In this document: in pieces, positions 1 to 7,318 of the stretch | How the letters are laid out: each line of letters opens with the position of its first letter | How positions within the stretch are numbered: position 1 is the stretch's first letter | Virus record (IMG/VR): IMGVR_UViG_3300044625_000244 | Coordinates: 1 to 29,183 of that record | Source of the DNA: a virus | Length of the DNA: 29,183 nt | Strand: one strand, 5' to 3' | Program-made: the position numbers and the translations under genes | The notes under the pieces: generated by a model | Told to the model about the DNA's origin: nothing | What the model saw: only the letters and a program-made list of their open reading frames with translations | Databases searched by the model: none

Positions 1-401
1 TTACGAATCTGCCAATCTCTAGCTTTAATTTGACCAAGTATAGACTCTAGCGCTTCGATTATACCTTTTATATATTCACACTTAATGACGATCTTGTTTA
101 GATCGTTATCACCTTCTAGGAACTCATCCATCTCATTCTTTAAAGGTTTATTACCCTGCCATTGAGACCAACCAGTTTCACTAAGTTCAGTCTGTCCCAT
201 CTCACCGCGATACCATCTAAACTTACGTTGACGAAGAATCTTATAATCTGTTTGAAGCGCAGCAAGCTTCATCTTATGCTGAATAAGAAATCGTAGATAT
301 TTTGCGTGAATGTTAGGAGTCTTAACTGATTCGCGATCTAGATGATCGCTATTGATAACACAGTCTTGATCCCATAGATCGTGTAGTTCTTCAAGTGTCA
401 T
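1..401 (-). CDS. uvsY: UvsY recombination mediator (3' end beyond window)
   Basis: This is the T4 UvsY family, the mediator that loads the UvsX recombinase onto single-stranded DNA coated by gp32 during phage recombination and recombination-dependent replication. The ATG at 401 opens 133 visible codons, starting MTLEELHDLWDQDC and reaching the conserved C-terminal segment ILGQIKARDWQIR. In T4 the equivalent segment lies close to the C-terminus, so probably only a few codons are missing at the left edge. The protein is charged and mostly helical, with the family's basic patch (KILRQRKFRWYRGE, about residues 54-67). The ribosome site TTTGGAG lies about 8 bases upstream. It sits downstream of the capsid genes, as in other aquatic T4-like phages, but has its own sigma70-like promoter and palindrome just upstream, so it is probably not expressed only with the late genes. 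Family assignment is from recognised sequence and synteny. Confidence 0.92.
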   Translation of the reverse strand, partial: MTLEELHDLWDQDCVINSDHLDRESVKTPNIHAKYLRFLIQHKMKLAALQTDYKILRQRKFRWYRGEMGQTELSETGWSQWQGNKPLKNEMDEFLEGDNDLNKIVIKCEYIKGIIEALESILGQIKARDWQIR

Positions 402-414
402 AATATATCTCCAA

Positions 415-440
415 ATTTGTCTATTATATCATAGACAAAT
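415..440. repeat. Perfect 10-bp inverted repeat over the uvsY -10 box
   Basis: ATTTGTCTAT (415-424) and ATAGACAAAT (431-440) are exact reverse complements around a 6-base spacer. The -10 box of the proposed uvsY promoter overlaps the spacer and the left arm. There is no T-run after it on the minus strand, so it is not a standard terminator. It could be an operator for a dimeric regulator or an mRNA stem just upstream of the ribosome site. Confidence 0.6.
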
Positions 441-452
441 AAGATTGTACAA
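423..452 (-). promoter_or_regulatory. Sigma70-like promoter for uvsY
   Basis: On the minus strand a perfect -10 TATAAT (428-423) lies 18 bases downstream of TTGTAC (452-447), which matches four of six positions of the -35 consensus. The site is in the short gap between the gp19-like gene and uvsY. A host-type promoter here fits the early or middle timing of UvsY in T4. No T4 MotA box was seen. Function is inferred from motif and position. Confidence 0.55.
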
Positions 453-989
453 TTAAATGAATTGGTAGTAGGTGTATCTGAATGAAGCACGTCCAACTAA
501 ATACTGAACGTCTTGAGAAGTGGAAGTAAACGTTAGACTTCCGAGTGAAACCGGAACCATGTCAATGAACTGAATAGTCTGTATAGGATTAGACATATTG
601 TCTAATATAATTAAAGTTCCGTCTGAATGAACTTTACCAGCATCTGATATGTCAGGTTGAGAAGAAGAACCTAAGAGATTTTGATACTGATTATTATCCT
701 GAGGAAATCCAAGACCAACGACCCAATTATATAATGCTTTATAATTAGACATCTTATTGTCTATTAGAAATGATACTTCTAATGGACTATATGCAACTTG
801 ATCTCCTGGAAGAGCAATGTTTGTAAGAGGGTTGGCCTGCAATATATCACCTAGAATTAAATCTGGTAATTGCACCTCTTGACAGAAGTAACTTAACTCA
901 GGAATTTTTTGAATAGAGAACCTATAGCCATTAGGTGATAATGGACTAAGATTTTCTGGGAATGGGCAGGAAAGAATTCTGTTTGTCAT
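453..989 (-). CDS. gp19-like tail-tube family protein (possible tail-completion or tube-initiator role)
   Basis: This 178-residue protein (from MTNRILSCPF) parallels the true tube protein gp19 in this window. 'YFCQEVQLP' matches gp19 'FLCKAAQLP'. The segment around residues 70-92 (VAYSPLEVSF...YKALYNWV) matches gp19 TFAPWTITVY...IRNAMENW. The C-terminal 'FIDMVPVSLGSL' and 'FRYTYY' match 'FVDAYPTEIGAI' and 'FQYNYW'. That makes it a tube-fold virion protein, perhaps a tube initiator like T4 gp54 or a tail-completion protein like gp3, which I recall near this position in cyanophages. The open frame extends to a TTG at 1037, but that extension would translate the gp23 terminator. The ATG at 989, just after a TATAAATA late promoter, is preferred. 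No ribosome site separates promoter and ATG. Exact role is uncertain. Confidence 0.65.
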   Translation of the reverse strand: MTNRILSCPFPENLSPLSPNGYRFSIQKIPELSYFCQEVQLPDLILGDILQANPLTNIALPGDQVAYSPLEVSFLIDNKMSNYKALYNWVVGLGFPQDNNQYQNLLGSSSQPDISDAGKVHSDGTLIILDNMSNPIQTIQFIDMVPVSLGSLTFTSTSQDVQYLVGRASFRYTYYQFI

Positions 990-994
990 ATTAC

Positions 995-1002
995 TATTTA
1001 TA
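995..1002 (-). promoter_or_regulatory. T4-type late promoter TATAAATA before the gp19-like gene
   Basis: The minus strand reads TATAAATA from 1002 to 995, an exact match to the T4 late-promoter element recognised by the gp55 sigma factor. With the usual T4 spacing the transcript would start at or within a base or two of the ATG at 989. It directly follows the T-run of the gp23 terminator. Confidence 0.8.
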
Positions 1003-1029
1003 AAATAAAAAGGGAGGCCGAAGCCTCCC
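1000..1029 (-). terminator. Intrinsic terminator after gp23 (UUCG tetraloop)
   Basis: On the minus strand a 7-bp GC-rich stem GGGAGGC / GCCTCCC (1029-1023 and 1018-1012) closes the loop TTCG and is followed by TTTTTATTTTAT. UUCG loops with a U-run are the classic form of T4 terminators. It lies 30 bases after the gp23 stop codon, isolating the highly expressed capsid message from the genes below. Confidence 0.92.
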
Positions 1030-1059
1030 ATAAACAACCCGGAGGTTGAACCACATCAA

Positions 1060-2337
1060 TTACATGATGTTGGTAACTGCTACCTTACGATAGTAGATGT
1101 TCTGACCAGAAGACAAGCTAGTGAATGGGTTTGCAACCATTCCGTAACGAGTCTTGAAGCCAATCTTTGGTTGGAAAGTTGCTGGGTCGATAGCACGTAC
1201 TTTCTCTAGTGGAACGTATGGGCAATAGAATAGACCAGCATCAAACGCTGAAGTTCCCTTGTAACCAACAACGAAGAATTGTGTTGCGTTAGAAGCGTTA
1301 GCATTTGCAGAGTATGGATCAACATACACTTTGTACTTACCGTTTAGAACACCAGCAAAAGTGGTGCTTGATTCGTCAACATTTAGACCAGTGCTCAATG
1401 CTGGAGCGTAGTCTAGAACACCAGCCATTGCCAATGCGCTTGCAACATCTGAAGAACAGATGATGAAGTTACCACGGCCACGACGTGTTGTTTGTGCGAT
1501 AGCGTTAGCTTCACGTTCGATTTGGAACATTAAGCCCTTGAACTTCTCAACAGACCAACGACCGTTAGAGTCAACGTCTAGGTCAAAGGTACCAGCAGCT
1601 GCTGTACCTGCTTGTGCACCAGTTCTAGCAGCGGTGTATACGGTACGAACAACTTCACGGTTGATCTCACCAAGAATTTCGCTTGAAAGAATGTTGCTTA
1701 GTTCGCCTTCAGCATCAAGACCATGAACTGCTTTCAAGTCTTGTGCAAGTTCAACTGAATATTCTGCCTTTAAAGCACGTGTCTTAGCAGTAACAGTTGT
1801 CTTTTCGATACTGAATGCCATCTGACCGAATGCAGTACCAGCGCCAAGATCTTCAGCAGTTGCTGTAGACATACCAGTACCAGTTGTGTAAGTACCAGAA
1901 ACTGGGTTAGCGCCAGCGTGAGTACCTGTACCTGCGAAGTCAGTGTCTGCTTCGTTGAACAATGCTTCTGTACCGTCTTGAGTAGCATAACGGCTCTTCA
2001 TTGCGAAGATAAGACCAGTTGGTTGTGTCATTGGCTGAACACCAGCGATGTCATAAGCGATCATCTGTGGAGCTGCACGACGTACTAGGGAGATTAGAAC
2101 TGGATCGTAACCTGCCATGTTTGCGTTAGTACCTGCACCACCTAGAGCAATACCGTCACCACCAGAGTTGGTTGGAACTGCTTCGTTAAGAGCTTGTGCG
2201 GTTTCGCGCATTGCACGCTCTTGGTTCTCTAGAAGTTGTGCGGTAACTTCTTTACGATACGAATCCTTGATTGGAGAAGCGCCTTCTGCTTCTAAAATAG
2301 GACCCCATTTTTTAACTAATTCAGGACGTGTAGTCAT
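1060..2337 (-). CDS. gp23: Major capsid protein gp23
   Basis: This is the T4 gp23 major capsid protein, with an HK97-type fold, that forms the hexamers of the head shell. At 425 residues it is shorter than T4 gp23 (about 521) and similar to aquatic T4-like versions. The segment LISLVRRAAPQMIAYDIAGV (residues 81-100) is the hallmark N-terminal part of the mature domain. The C-terminus carries GFKTRYGMVANPF. A likely gp21 cleavage site, with the T4 L-x-E pattern, is ALNE/AV after E52, which would remove the N-terminal propeptide. It follows gp22 with a 25-base gap and ribosome site AAAGG, and is followed by a strong terminator. No late promoter is visible directly upstream, so transcription may come from the gp22 promoter. 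Confidence 0.97.
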   Translation of the reverse strand: MTTRPELVKKWGPILEAEGASPIKDSYRKEVTAQLLENQERAMRETAQALNEAVPTNSGGDGIALGGAGTNANMAGYDPVLISLVRRAAPQMIAYDIAGVQPMTQPTGLIFAMKSRYATQDGTEALFNEADTDFAGTGTHAGANPVSGTYTTGTGMSTATAEDLGAGTAFGQMAFSIEKTTVTAKTRALKAEYSVELAQDLKAVHGLDAEGELSNILSSEILGEINREVVRTVYTAARTGAQAGTAAAGTFDLDVDSNGRWSVEKFKGLMFQIEREANAIAQTTRRGRGNFIICSSDVASALAMAGVLDYAPALSTGLNVDESSTTFAGVLNGKYKVYVDPYSANANASNATQFFVVGYKGTSAFDAGLFYCPYVPLEKVRAIDPATFQPKIGFKTRYGMVANPFTSLSSGQNIYYRKVAVTNIM

Positions 2338-2362
2338 TTTAATTTTCCTTTAAATGTGGATG

Positions 2363-3295
2363 TTACTTCTTACCTAACAGACGAAGAGTTGCCGCAATAT
2401 GTGGCGACATTGTAGTTTCTTCTGTTAGAGATACGGGTTCATCGGTTACAACCGAGCTAATGCTAGGTGTAGCCTTCTTACCAAAATAATTTTCTTTAAT
2501 AGTTTGAAGCTTAGCTTTAAAGCTATCTGCATCTTCGTATGCAAGTTCTTCGGCAAGACCGTTAAACTTTTCTACGTCGGTGTCAGCCATACCAGCAGAG
2601 AACTCTCCGATTGCTGCAATACGCTTCATCTCATTGACTTGTTTAGTCAACTCAACGTTAGCAGCTAATTGCTCGTCAAGCTTAGCCTTGGTAGACTCTG
2701 CTTCTTCTTGCAAATCTGCTAAAACATCGAACTTTTCTTCTGGAACATCGATGTGGTGTTGCTCGAAAAGACCCTTCATACCAGCAATAAAGCTTTCAGT
2801 AATCTCAGTCTTCATACCATTTTCAAGGGCAAGCTCATTATCTGTCATCCACTGCTCAACTACGTAGTTGAGATATCCATCAACTTTTTCAACAAGACCC
2901 TCTTTGATTGATTCTACTTGCTCAGCAAGTTTTTCATCAAACTCTTCTTCGAGTTTAGCAATTTCTTGCTTAACTCTTGAAACTACTGCTGCTTCAAAAA
3001 TCGTAGCAGCCTTAGTCTTAAATTCTTCTGTTAGATCTTCGCCGTTAATTAGAGCAGCAACGTCTTGTGAGACATCAACTGTTAACTCTTCTTTAACTTC
3101 CTCGATCTTTTCTTCTTTCATTGCTTTTTTCTTGTAGCATGAAGAAGCTTCATCAAGTTCATATTCGCTTTGCTCTTCTTCGGAAAGAGCTTGGAATTGT
3201 TCTTCAGTTAGATCTTCTTCAGACAAACTGTTTTCTTCTGCTTCTAACTTCTTTGATTCCTCAAGAAGTTGTGCAATTTTTTGTTCGATTGACAT
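2363..3295 (-). CDS. gp22: Prohead core scaffold protein gp22
   Basis: This 310-residue, highly charged, Glu/Lys-rich, largely helical protein has strong coiled-coil character at about residues 1-70, 105-140 and 190-225. It matches the T4 gp22 scaffold, which fills the prohead core and is degraded by gp21 during maturation. Conserved-looking segments are VVEQWMTDNELALENG (145-160) and FEQHHIDVPEEKFDVL (177-192). Many L-x-E or I-x-E tripeptides offer cleavage sites for gp21. The ATG at 3295 has the strong ribosome site TTAGGAG. It lies between gp21 and gp23 as in T4, with tandem NATAAATA boxes upstream. Confidence 0.94.
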   Translation of the reverse strand: MSIEQKIAQLLEESKKLEAEENSLSEEDLTEEQFQALSEEEQSEYELDEASSCYKKKAMKEEKIEEVKEELTVDVSQDVAALINGEDLTEEFKTKAATIFEAAVVSRVKQEIAKLEEEFDEKLAEQVESIKEGLVEKVDGYLNYVVEQWMTDNELALENGMKTEITESFIAGMKGLFEQHHIDVPEEKFDVLADLQEEAESTKAKLDEQLAANVELTKQVNEMKRIAAIGEFSAGMADTDVEKFNGLAEELAYEDADSFKAKLQTIKENYFGKKATPSISSVVTDEPVSLTEETTMSPHIAATLRLLGKK

Positions 3296-3329
3296 CGTGT
3301 TCTCCTAATAACTGGATGAGTTCTATAAT

Positions 3330-3345
3330 TATTTATCTATTTATT
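3330..3345 (-). promoter_or_regulatory. Tandem late-promoter boxes before gp22
   Basis: The minus strand carries AATAAATA (3345-3338) and GATAAATA (3337-3330) in the gap between gp21 and gp22. Cyanophage late promoters are described as NATAAATA, so either box may serve. The downstream copy would give a leader of about 29 bases with a good ribosome site. It probably drives gp22 and gp23. Confidence 0.6.
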
Positions 3346-3998
3346 TATTTCAGATTTTTTAGAAAATTCTGAAAAGCCATGATAGAGGCTTCATTTAATT
3401 TCTTAGATGGAGTACGCTGAATAAGCTTCTTAGTATCCTCTATCTGTCTTTGCTCAAATTTTCCATCAACAAAAACCCATTCCACCGACTCCATAATACC
3501 TCTTACGAAAGCATCGGGAGCGGAAGGGTCGGCGACGATGTCCGCTGCGGTTGACAACATAAAATCGTCTTGAACAATTTGAACTCCCTCGTTGTTAGAC
3601 TTAAGAGATCCAAGTGCTCGACTGGAAACGCCTAGGTTAGCACCACCATCTAAAAGACCGCGTGCAATATTACCCATTGGTGTTTCCATAATCTTCGCCT
3701 TACCAATCCAATTGGTACCTTCTTTACGAAGGTCGACGATAAGGTGTGAGACACGATCTAAATTAATAGATGGTGTATCTGGGTGTCCTAATTCACCATA
3801 AGCGCGATTTTGCTTAACTAGTGATTCCATATAACGACCTACTTCTTTATCCATCACTTGTTCTGGATACATACGGCCATTACGATTCTTTAATTCTGAT
3901 TGAAGGAATACGCCTTCAATGAAGTAATCTTTACCCTTACCAAGTTTGTTTTCGGTAAAGAACTTAGTTTGTTCTACTGTTTCTTTAATTAGATACAT
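3345..3998 (-). CDS. gp21: Prohead core protease gp21
   Basis: This 217-residue protein is the T4 gp21 prohead protease (family S80, herpes-assemblin-like serine protease), which cleaves scaffold and capsid proteins at L/I-x-E sites during head maturation. The catalytic His is in GELGHPD (H72) and the nucleophile Ser is in GVSSRALG (S125 or S126). The later acidic stretch STAADIVADPSAPDAF (149-164) probably supplies the third residue. The N-terminal NGRMYPEQVM segment is typical. Length is close to T4 gp21 (212). Ribosome site AGGAAG overlaps the end of the upstream gene, so the two are translationally coupled. The gene sits next to its substrates gp22 and gp23. Confidence 0.95.
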   Translation of the reverse strand: MYLIKETVEQTKFFTENKLGKGKDYFIEGVFLQSELKNRNGRMYPEQVMDKEVGRYMESLVKQNRAYGELGHPDTPSINLDRVSHLIVDLRKEGTNWIGKAKIMETPMGNIARGLLDGGANLGVSSRALGSLKSNNEGVQIVQDDFMLSTAADIVADPSAPDAFVRGIMESVEWVFVDGKFEQRQIEDTKKLIQRTPSKKLNEASIMAFQNFLKNLK

Positions 3999-4000
3999 GA

Positions 4001-4417
4001 TTAACTTCCTACTGCATTTACGTTATCGTAAACGCTAAATTCTGCAGTTTCAATCTTGCTTGAATAACCAGATTGTTTTCTTAACGACATCCATACTTCC
4101 ATCTGACCACCAGTGATTGTTACAACGAGGTCGTTAGAATTGTTTATATTATCAACAAACTCTGCATCATTGAATAATAATTCACCGCCAGTAGCACCCA
4201 ATAACGTTGCAATGACTACACTGTTTCGTGTAATAGTAGCAACACCAGCTGCAGCTCCTGTCCAATGTAAAGCAAGAATATTTACAAGTGGAGTTCCGCT
4301 AACAACTTCTGTCGAATGTAAGCAATCGGTCGCTAACGTGATAGTCTCACTACCACTAGCTCCATATATCTTTACAGCTACTTTAGCTGGCGTTTTTCTT
4401 AAAATTGTCTTGGCCAT
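4001..4417 (-). CDS. Unassigned small beta-rich protein in the head operon
   Basis: This 138-residue protein starts MAKTILRKTPAKVAVKIYG and is rich in Thr, Val, Ile and Gly with alternating patterns that suggest beta strands (ITLATD, VATITRNSVVIATLL, DLVVTITGGQMEVWMSL). There is no signal peptide or membrane segment and no catalytic motif I recognise. It lies inside the prohead operon between the 180-residue protein and gp21, with spacers of 1-2 bases on each side and ribosome site GGGGAA. Position and composition suggest a virion or head-surface protein such as a decoration protein, but this is inference. It is not one of the named T4 genes in this interval. Confidence 0.75.
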   Translation of the reverse strand: MAKTILRKTPAKVAVKIYGASGSETITLATDCLHSTEVVSGTPLVNILALHWTGAAAGVATITRNSVVIATLLGATGGELLFNDAEFVDNINNSNDLVVTITGGQMEVWMSLRKQSGYSSKIETAEFSVYDNVNAVGS

Positions 4418-4418
4418 C

Positions 4419-4961
4419 TTATTCCCCGAGTTGCTTTATAACATACATAAAATTATGTTTAGATTCACGCATGTAATCTATTATCTCATATTTATTCTTC
4501 AGGAGTACATTCAAATGATTCTGAGTGTCTTCATCTATTGCAACAACGCTGTTATCATTTAACGTATACTCTAACTTATTATTGAAATTGCTAGCGCTTT
4601 GCAGTTTAATCTCCGTTATAACGGGATCAACAGAGAATATGTTAGAAGAAGCAAGTTCGATATAGGATTCTACTAATGTATCGGTAATTTTATTAACTTC
4701 GTGATATTTTCTTATTAACGTAGCTATCTTTTCTTCTGGAATTATATTGTCTATATCGTTTATTAACTTGCTATTCTTGATATAACTTACTACATCTTCC
4801 CTTGCTTCTTCTAAACTCTTTAGAACTAAATTAGTTTTTTTATCATTAACGTATACTGTTAAGTCATTATGTACAGCAACACGATCTCCTTGATATACAA
4901 AACTATCAAGGAGATTATTTTCTGCTAATACATTCGACTTAAACTTATTGTACGTTATCAT
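4419..4961 (-). CDS. Unassigned prohead-operon protein (gp68 position)
   Basis: This 180-residue protein starts MITYNKFKSNVLAENNLL. The central part (about residues 48-110) is charged and likely helical (LEEAREDVVSYIKN, EEKIATLIRKYHEV). The N- and C-terminal parts look more beta-like. It overlaps the end of gp67 by 17 bases and ends 1 base before the next ATG, so it belongs to the head-assembly operon. In T4 the prohead core protein gp68 lies between gp67 and gp21, so a gp68-like role is the positional guess. I do not recognise clear sequence similarity. The alternative is a phage-group-specific head protein. Confidence 0.75.
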   Translation of the reverse strand: MITYNKFKSNVLAENNLLDSFVYQGDRVAVHNDLTVYVNDKKTNLVLKSLEEAREDVVSYIKNSKLINDIDNIIPEEKIATLIRKYHEVNKITDTLVESYIELASSNIFSVDPVITEIKLQSASNFNNKLEYTLNDNSVVAIDEDTQNHLNVLLKNKYEIIDYMRESKHNFMYVIKQLGE

Positions 4962-5118
4962 CTACTTCTGATTCTTGTGCGTTAAACATACTTTGTGCAA
5001 CCTTAACTCTATAGTCATCTAATGCTGCTGAAACTTTTTGTGACATTGCAGTATTAAACGTGTCCTCAATTGCAATAGAATCTCCTGCTACTAGTGCATC
5101 AACTAATTCACGTGTCAT
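4945..5118 (-). CDS. gp67: Prohead core protein gp67 (57 residues)
   Basis: A short overlooked frame reads MTRELVDALVAGDSIAIEDT and ends DDNVQ. It matches the pattern of T4 gp67, the small internal prohead core protein: a short helical N-terminus with a 'lvdAlvaGDsiaiedtFntAM' pattern like T4 'liEAIksNDLvaArKLFaeAM', then a segment like 'VAQSMFNAQE' matching T4 'IARNFLIEGE' and an acidic tail. Its tail is much shorter than T4's acidic one. The ATG overlaps the gp20 stop codon as ATGA (5118-5115), and its 3' end overlaps the next gene by 17 bases. The position directly after gp20 is that of gene 67 in T4. Confidence 0.8.
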   Translation of the reverse strand: MTRELVDALVAGDSIAIEDTFNTAMSQKVSAALDDYRVKVAQSMFNAQESEVDDNVQ

Positions 5119-6680
5119 TGTTTATCTCCATACTTTTGATCAATTTGTGCTGACATTTCAGCCGATTGTGCATTCACTTCAGCTTGGGCTGCGCCTTTAG
5201 CTTTAATGTTTTCAACTTCATTCTTTAGTTGTTCAGCATTATGTTCTTCGTTTTCTGCATCAATCTCTTCAATTTCTTCTTCACTTAAACGAAGGATGTG
5301 CTTTTTAATATACGAAGGAGAATAATACTTACCAACAAATGGATCCATCGTTGCAAGTAAGGTCATTCTAGCTTGCATGATTTCACTATCTTTAATTTCA
5401 GCGAAGTGATTATCCTTAACAAAGTCAAACCTAATATCTTTTGATATTTCTTCCCAGTCATCTATGTTAATAACACCTTTAAGTACTAATTGTATCTTTA
5501 AAGTGTCTAGGAATAATGACGCAAATTTCTTACGAATTCTTTGTACAAACTTAGTAAACTTAATTTCATCACGAGTAATCTCTGATGAACGACCAAGATT
5601 AAATGTACTATCTGACTTTAGTCTACTTGCTGGAACATTGAGTGCTTGATATAATTTATCTTGGAAGTACTCGATGTCTTCGATTTGTCCAAGTGTTTGT
5701 CCACCTGGAAGTGTTGTGATCTCTGTACCTTTACCGCCTTCTCGACGTGGCATCCAGAAATCTTCCATAAGAGACATGTGTTTACGATCATCTCTTACTT
5801 CACCGGTTGTAGCATCATAAACAACTTTATTACGAAACTTGTTCATGATGTCGTTAACGTATTGCTCTGCCTTTTGTTTTGGCAGGTTACCTACGTCAAC
5901 ATAAAAAATTCTGCGCTCTGGTGCTCTACTAATTCTATAGATGACCAATGCGTCTTCCATCATCTTCAATTGATTAACTATCTTAATAGCCTTATGCAAA
6001 TATGATAGCATTAATCCAGAATTAGAATCTGTTACACCAGATGGCGTATAGATGATGGAATCTAAAGGAAGTTTAATCCCCTGCATTCCGCCTTCACTAA
6101 TTCCTTTATCATTATAAAGATAATATTCTTCTATACCTTTAATGATATCTACGCCAGTAGCATTCTTTTCTTTCTGAACATTCTTAATCTTACGAATCTT
6201 TCGTGGATCAACTTGGCGCAATTCAGCAATGCCATTTTTAGTATTAGCTTCATCTACTAAAATCTGATAATATAGTCTACCATCGATATACCATGATCTG
6301 AATATATCATGTCCTCTTTGATCAAACTTTAGCAAAGACAAGACTTGCTTAAATTCATCGGTAATTTTTGTCTTTATAGATGCAGATAATTTCACATCAT
6401 CTAAAACGATCTCAACTGGTGCGGTATCTTCTTCTGAAACAATAGCTTCATTAGTAATATCATCAATAGCACTATCACAATCTGAGTATTGCGATATTTC
6501 TCTATATCTACGAATAAGATCATTCTCATTCTTAATTTGAGCCTCAAGGCTCATCACTTGAGCGTAATAACCAGACGCAGCTGAAGAAATGACAGTTGAA
6601 CCATCATCTTGTGATGGTGATACGACTGTCACTTGCTGAGACTGTTTTTTACGCTTTATCTCAAAACCAAAAACCTGCAT
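5115..6680 (-). CDS. gp20: Portal vertex protein gp20
   Basis: This 521-residue protein is the T4 gp20 portal. It forms the dodecameric ring at the head vertex through which DNA is packaged, and it starts prohead assembly. Length matches T4 gp20 (524). Family-like segments are YREISQYSDCDSAIDDITNE (residues 60-79), VDPRKIRKIKNV, RISRAPERRIFYVDVGNLP and FWMPRREGGKGTEITTLPGG. The C-terminus is Gln/Glu/Ala-rich and helical (about 465-515), as in portal crown or barrel regions. The start ATG at 6680 has only a weak GGA 8-10 bases upstream. It follows gp19 by 16 bases and overlaps gp67 by ATGA. Confidence 0.97.
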   Translation of the reverse strand: MQVFGFEIKRKKQSQQVTVVSPSQDDGSTVISSAASGYYAQVMSLEAQIKNENDLIRRYREISQYSDCDSAIDDITNEAIVSEEDTAPVEIVLDDVKLSASIKTKITDEFKQVLSLLKFDQRGHDIFRSWYIDGRLYYQILVDEANTKNGIAELRQVDPRKIRKIKNVQKEKNATGVDIIKGIEEYYLYNDKGISEGGMQGIKLPLDSIIYTPSGVTDSNSGLMLSYLHKAIKIVNQLKMMEDALVIYRISRAPERRIFYVDVGNLPKQKAEQYVNDIMNKFRNKVVYDATTGEVRDDRKHMSLMEDFWMPRREGGKGTEITTLPGGQTLGQIEDIEYFQDKLYQALNVPASRLKSDSTFNLGRSSEITRDEIKFTKFVQRIRKKFASLFLDTLKIQLVLKGVINIDDWEEISKDIRFDFVKDNHFAEIKDSEIMQARMTLLATMDPFVGKYYSPSYIKKHILRLSEEEIEEIDAENEEHNAEQLKNEVENIKAKGAAQAEVNAQSAEMSAQIDQKYGDKQ

Positions 6681-6696
6681 TATATATTCCGATTAA

Positions 6697-7284
6697 TTAT
6701 AGAGGGAACGATCCGATTGGAGTATCAATACTTACATTAACTCCGATACCTGCTCCTTCAGCAGTATCAGATGTCCAGTAATTGTACTGGAATGTGACAT
6801 CAAAAGTTTCAACGGTATTTGCTGAATCAAAGTCGAGAGCGATTGCACCAATTTCAGTTGGATAGGCATCAACAAACTTATAAGTCTTAACGATTGCGCC
6901 GTTACGATCTAACTGATGCACTAATAGATCTACTTGATAGTCACGTGGATTTACACGGCCATTCGTTGTAGTTAGATTCTGGATACCATTAGACCAGTTT
7001 TCCATAGCGTTACGAATTGCAAAATCCGTATCGTTATATACTGTAATAGTCCAAGGGGCGAATGTACGCTCACCAGCGATGTTTACTGCGCGACCACGAT
7101 ATTGAAGTGGAACGTTTTCAACAGTAGAAGCTGGAAGTTGTGCAGCCTTGCAAAGGAATTGGCTCTTAACACCAACTACTGGTCCTGCAGCTACGTATGT
7201 AGGGAAAGCTAACTCTACTCTGAATTGGTTGGCACGAGCACCGCCACCAATTAGCTGAGCTTTAAAATCTGAAATATTAGCCAT
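6697..7284 (-). CDS. gp19: Tail tube protein gp19
   Basis: This 195-residue protein is the T4 gp19 tail tube subunit, which stacks as hexameric rings to form the inner tube driven through the host envelope. Typical segments are MANISDFKAQLIGGGARANQ at the N-terminus, FLCKAAQLPAS, TFAPWTITVYNDTDF, and YKFVDAYPTEIGAIALDF with FQYNYW near the end. It is somewhat longer than T4 gp19 (163), mainly through an added C-terminal stretch. It has its own exact late promoter TATAAATA and ribosome site AAGGAG, as expected for a protein needed in many copies. It lies between sheath gp18 and portal gp20, as in T4. Confidence 0.97.
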   Translation of the reverse strand: MANISDFKAQLIGGGARANQFRVELAFPTYVAAGPVVGVKSQFLCKAAQLPASTVENVPLQYRGRAVNIAGERTFAPWTITVYNDTDFAIRNAMENWSNGIQNLTTTNGRVNPRDYQVDLLVHQLDRNGAIVKTYKFVDAYPTEIGAIALDFDSANTVETFDVTFQYNYWTSDTAEGAGIGVNVSIDTPIGSFPL

Positions 7285-7308
7285 TAATGACTCCTTGTTG
7301 TTCTTTAA

Positions 7309-7316
7309 TATTTATA
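7309..7316 (-). promoter_or_regulatory. Late promoter TATAAATA before gp19
   Basis: An exact TATAAATA reads from 7316 to 7309 on the minus strand. With T4 spacing the start site would be near 7303, giving a leader of about 19 bases that contains AAGGAG before the gp19 ATG. It lies directly after a stem-loop. Confidence 0.85.
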
Positions 7317-7318
7317 AG

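Noticed and set aside
990-1037. N-terminal extension of the gp19-like protein from a TTG at 1037.
   Set aside because: It would translate through the UUCG terminator hairpin and the late promoter, and the extra residues mirror those elements rather than the family.
4489-4496. AATAAATA box inside the 180-residue gene.
   Set aside because: It is within coding sequence about 70 bases from the next start, and this degenerate form is expected by chance in AT-rich DNA.
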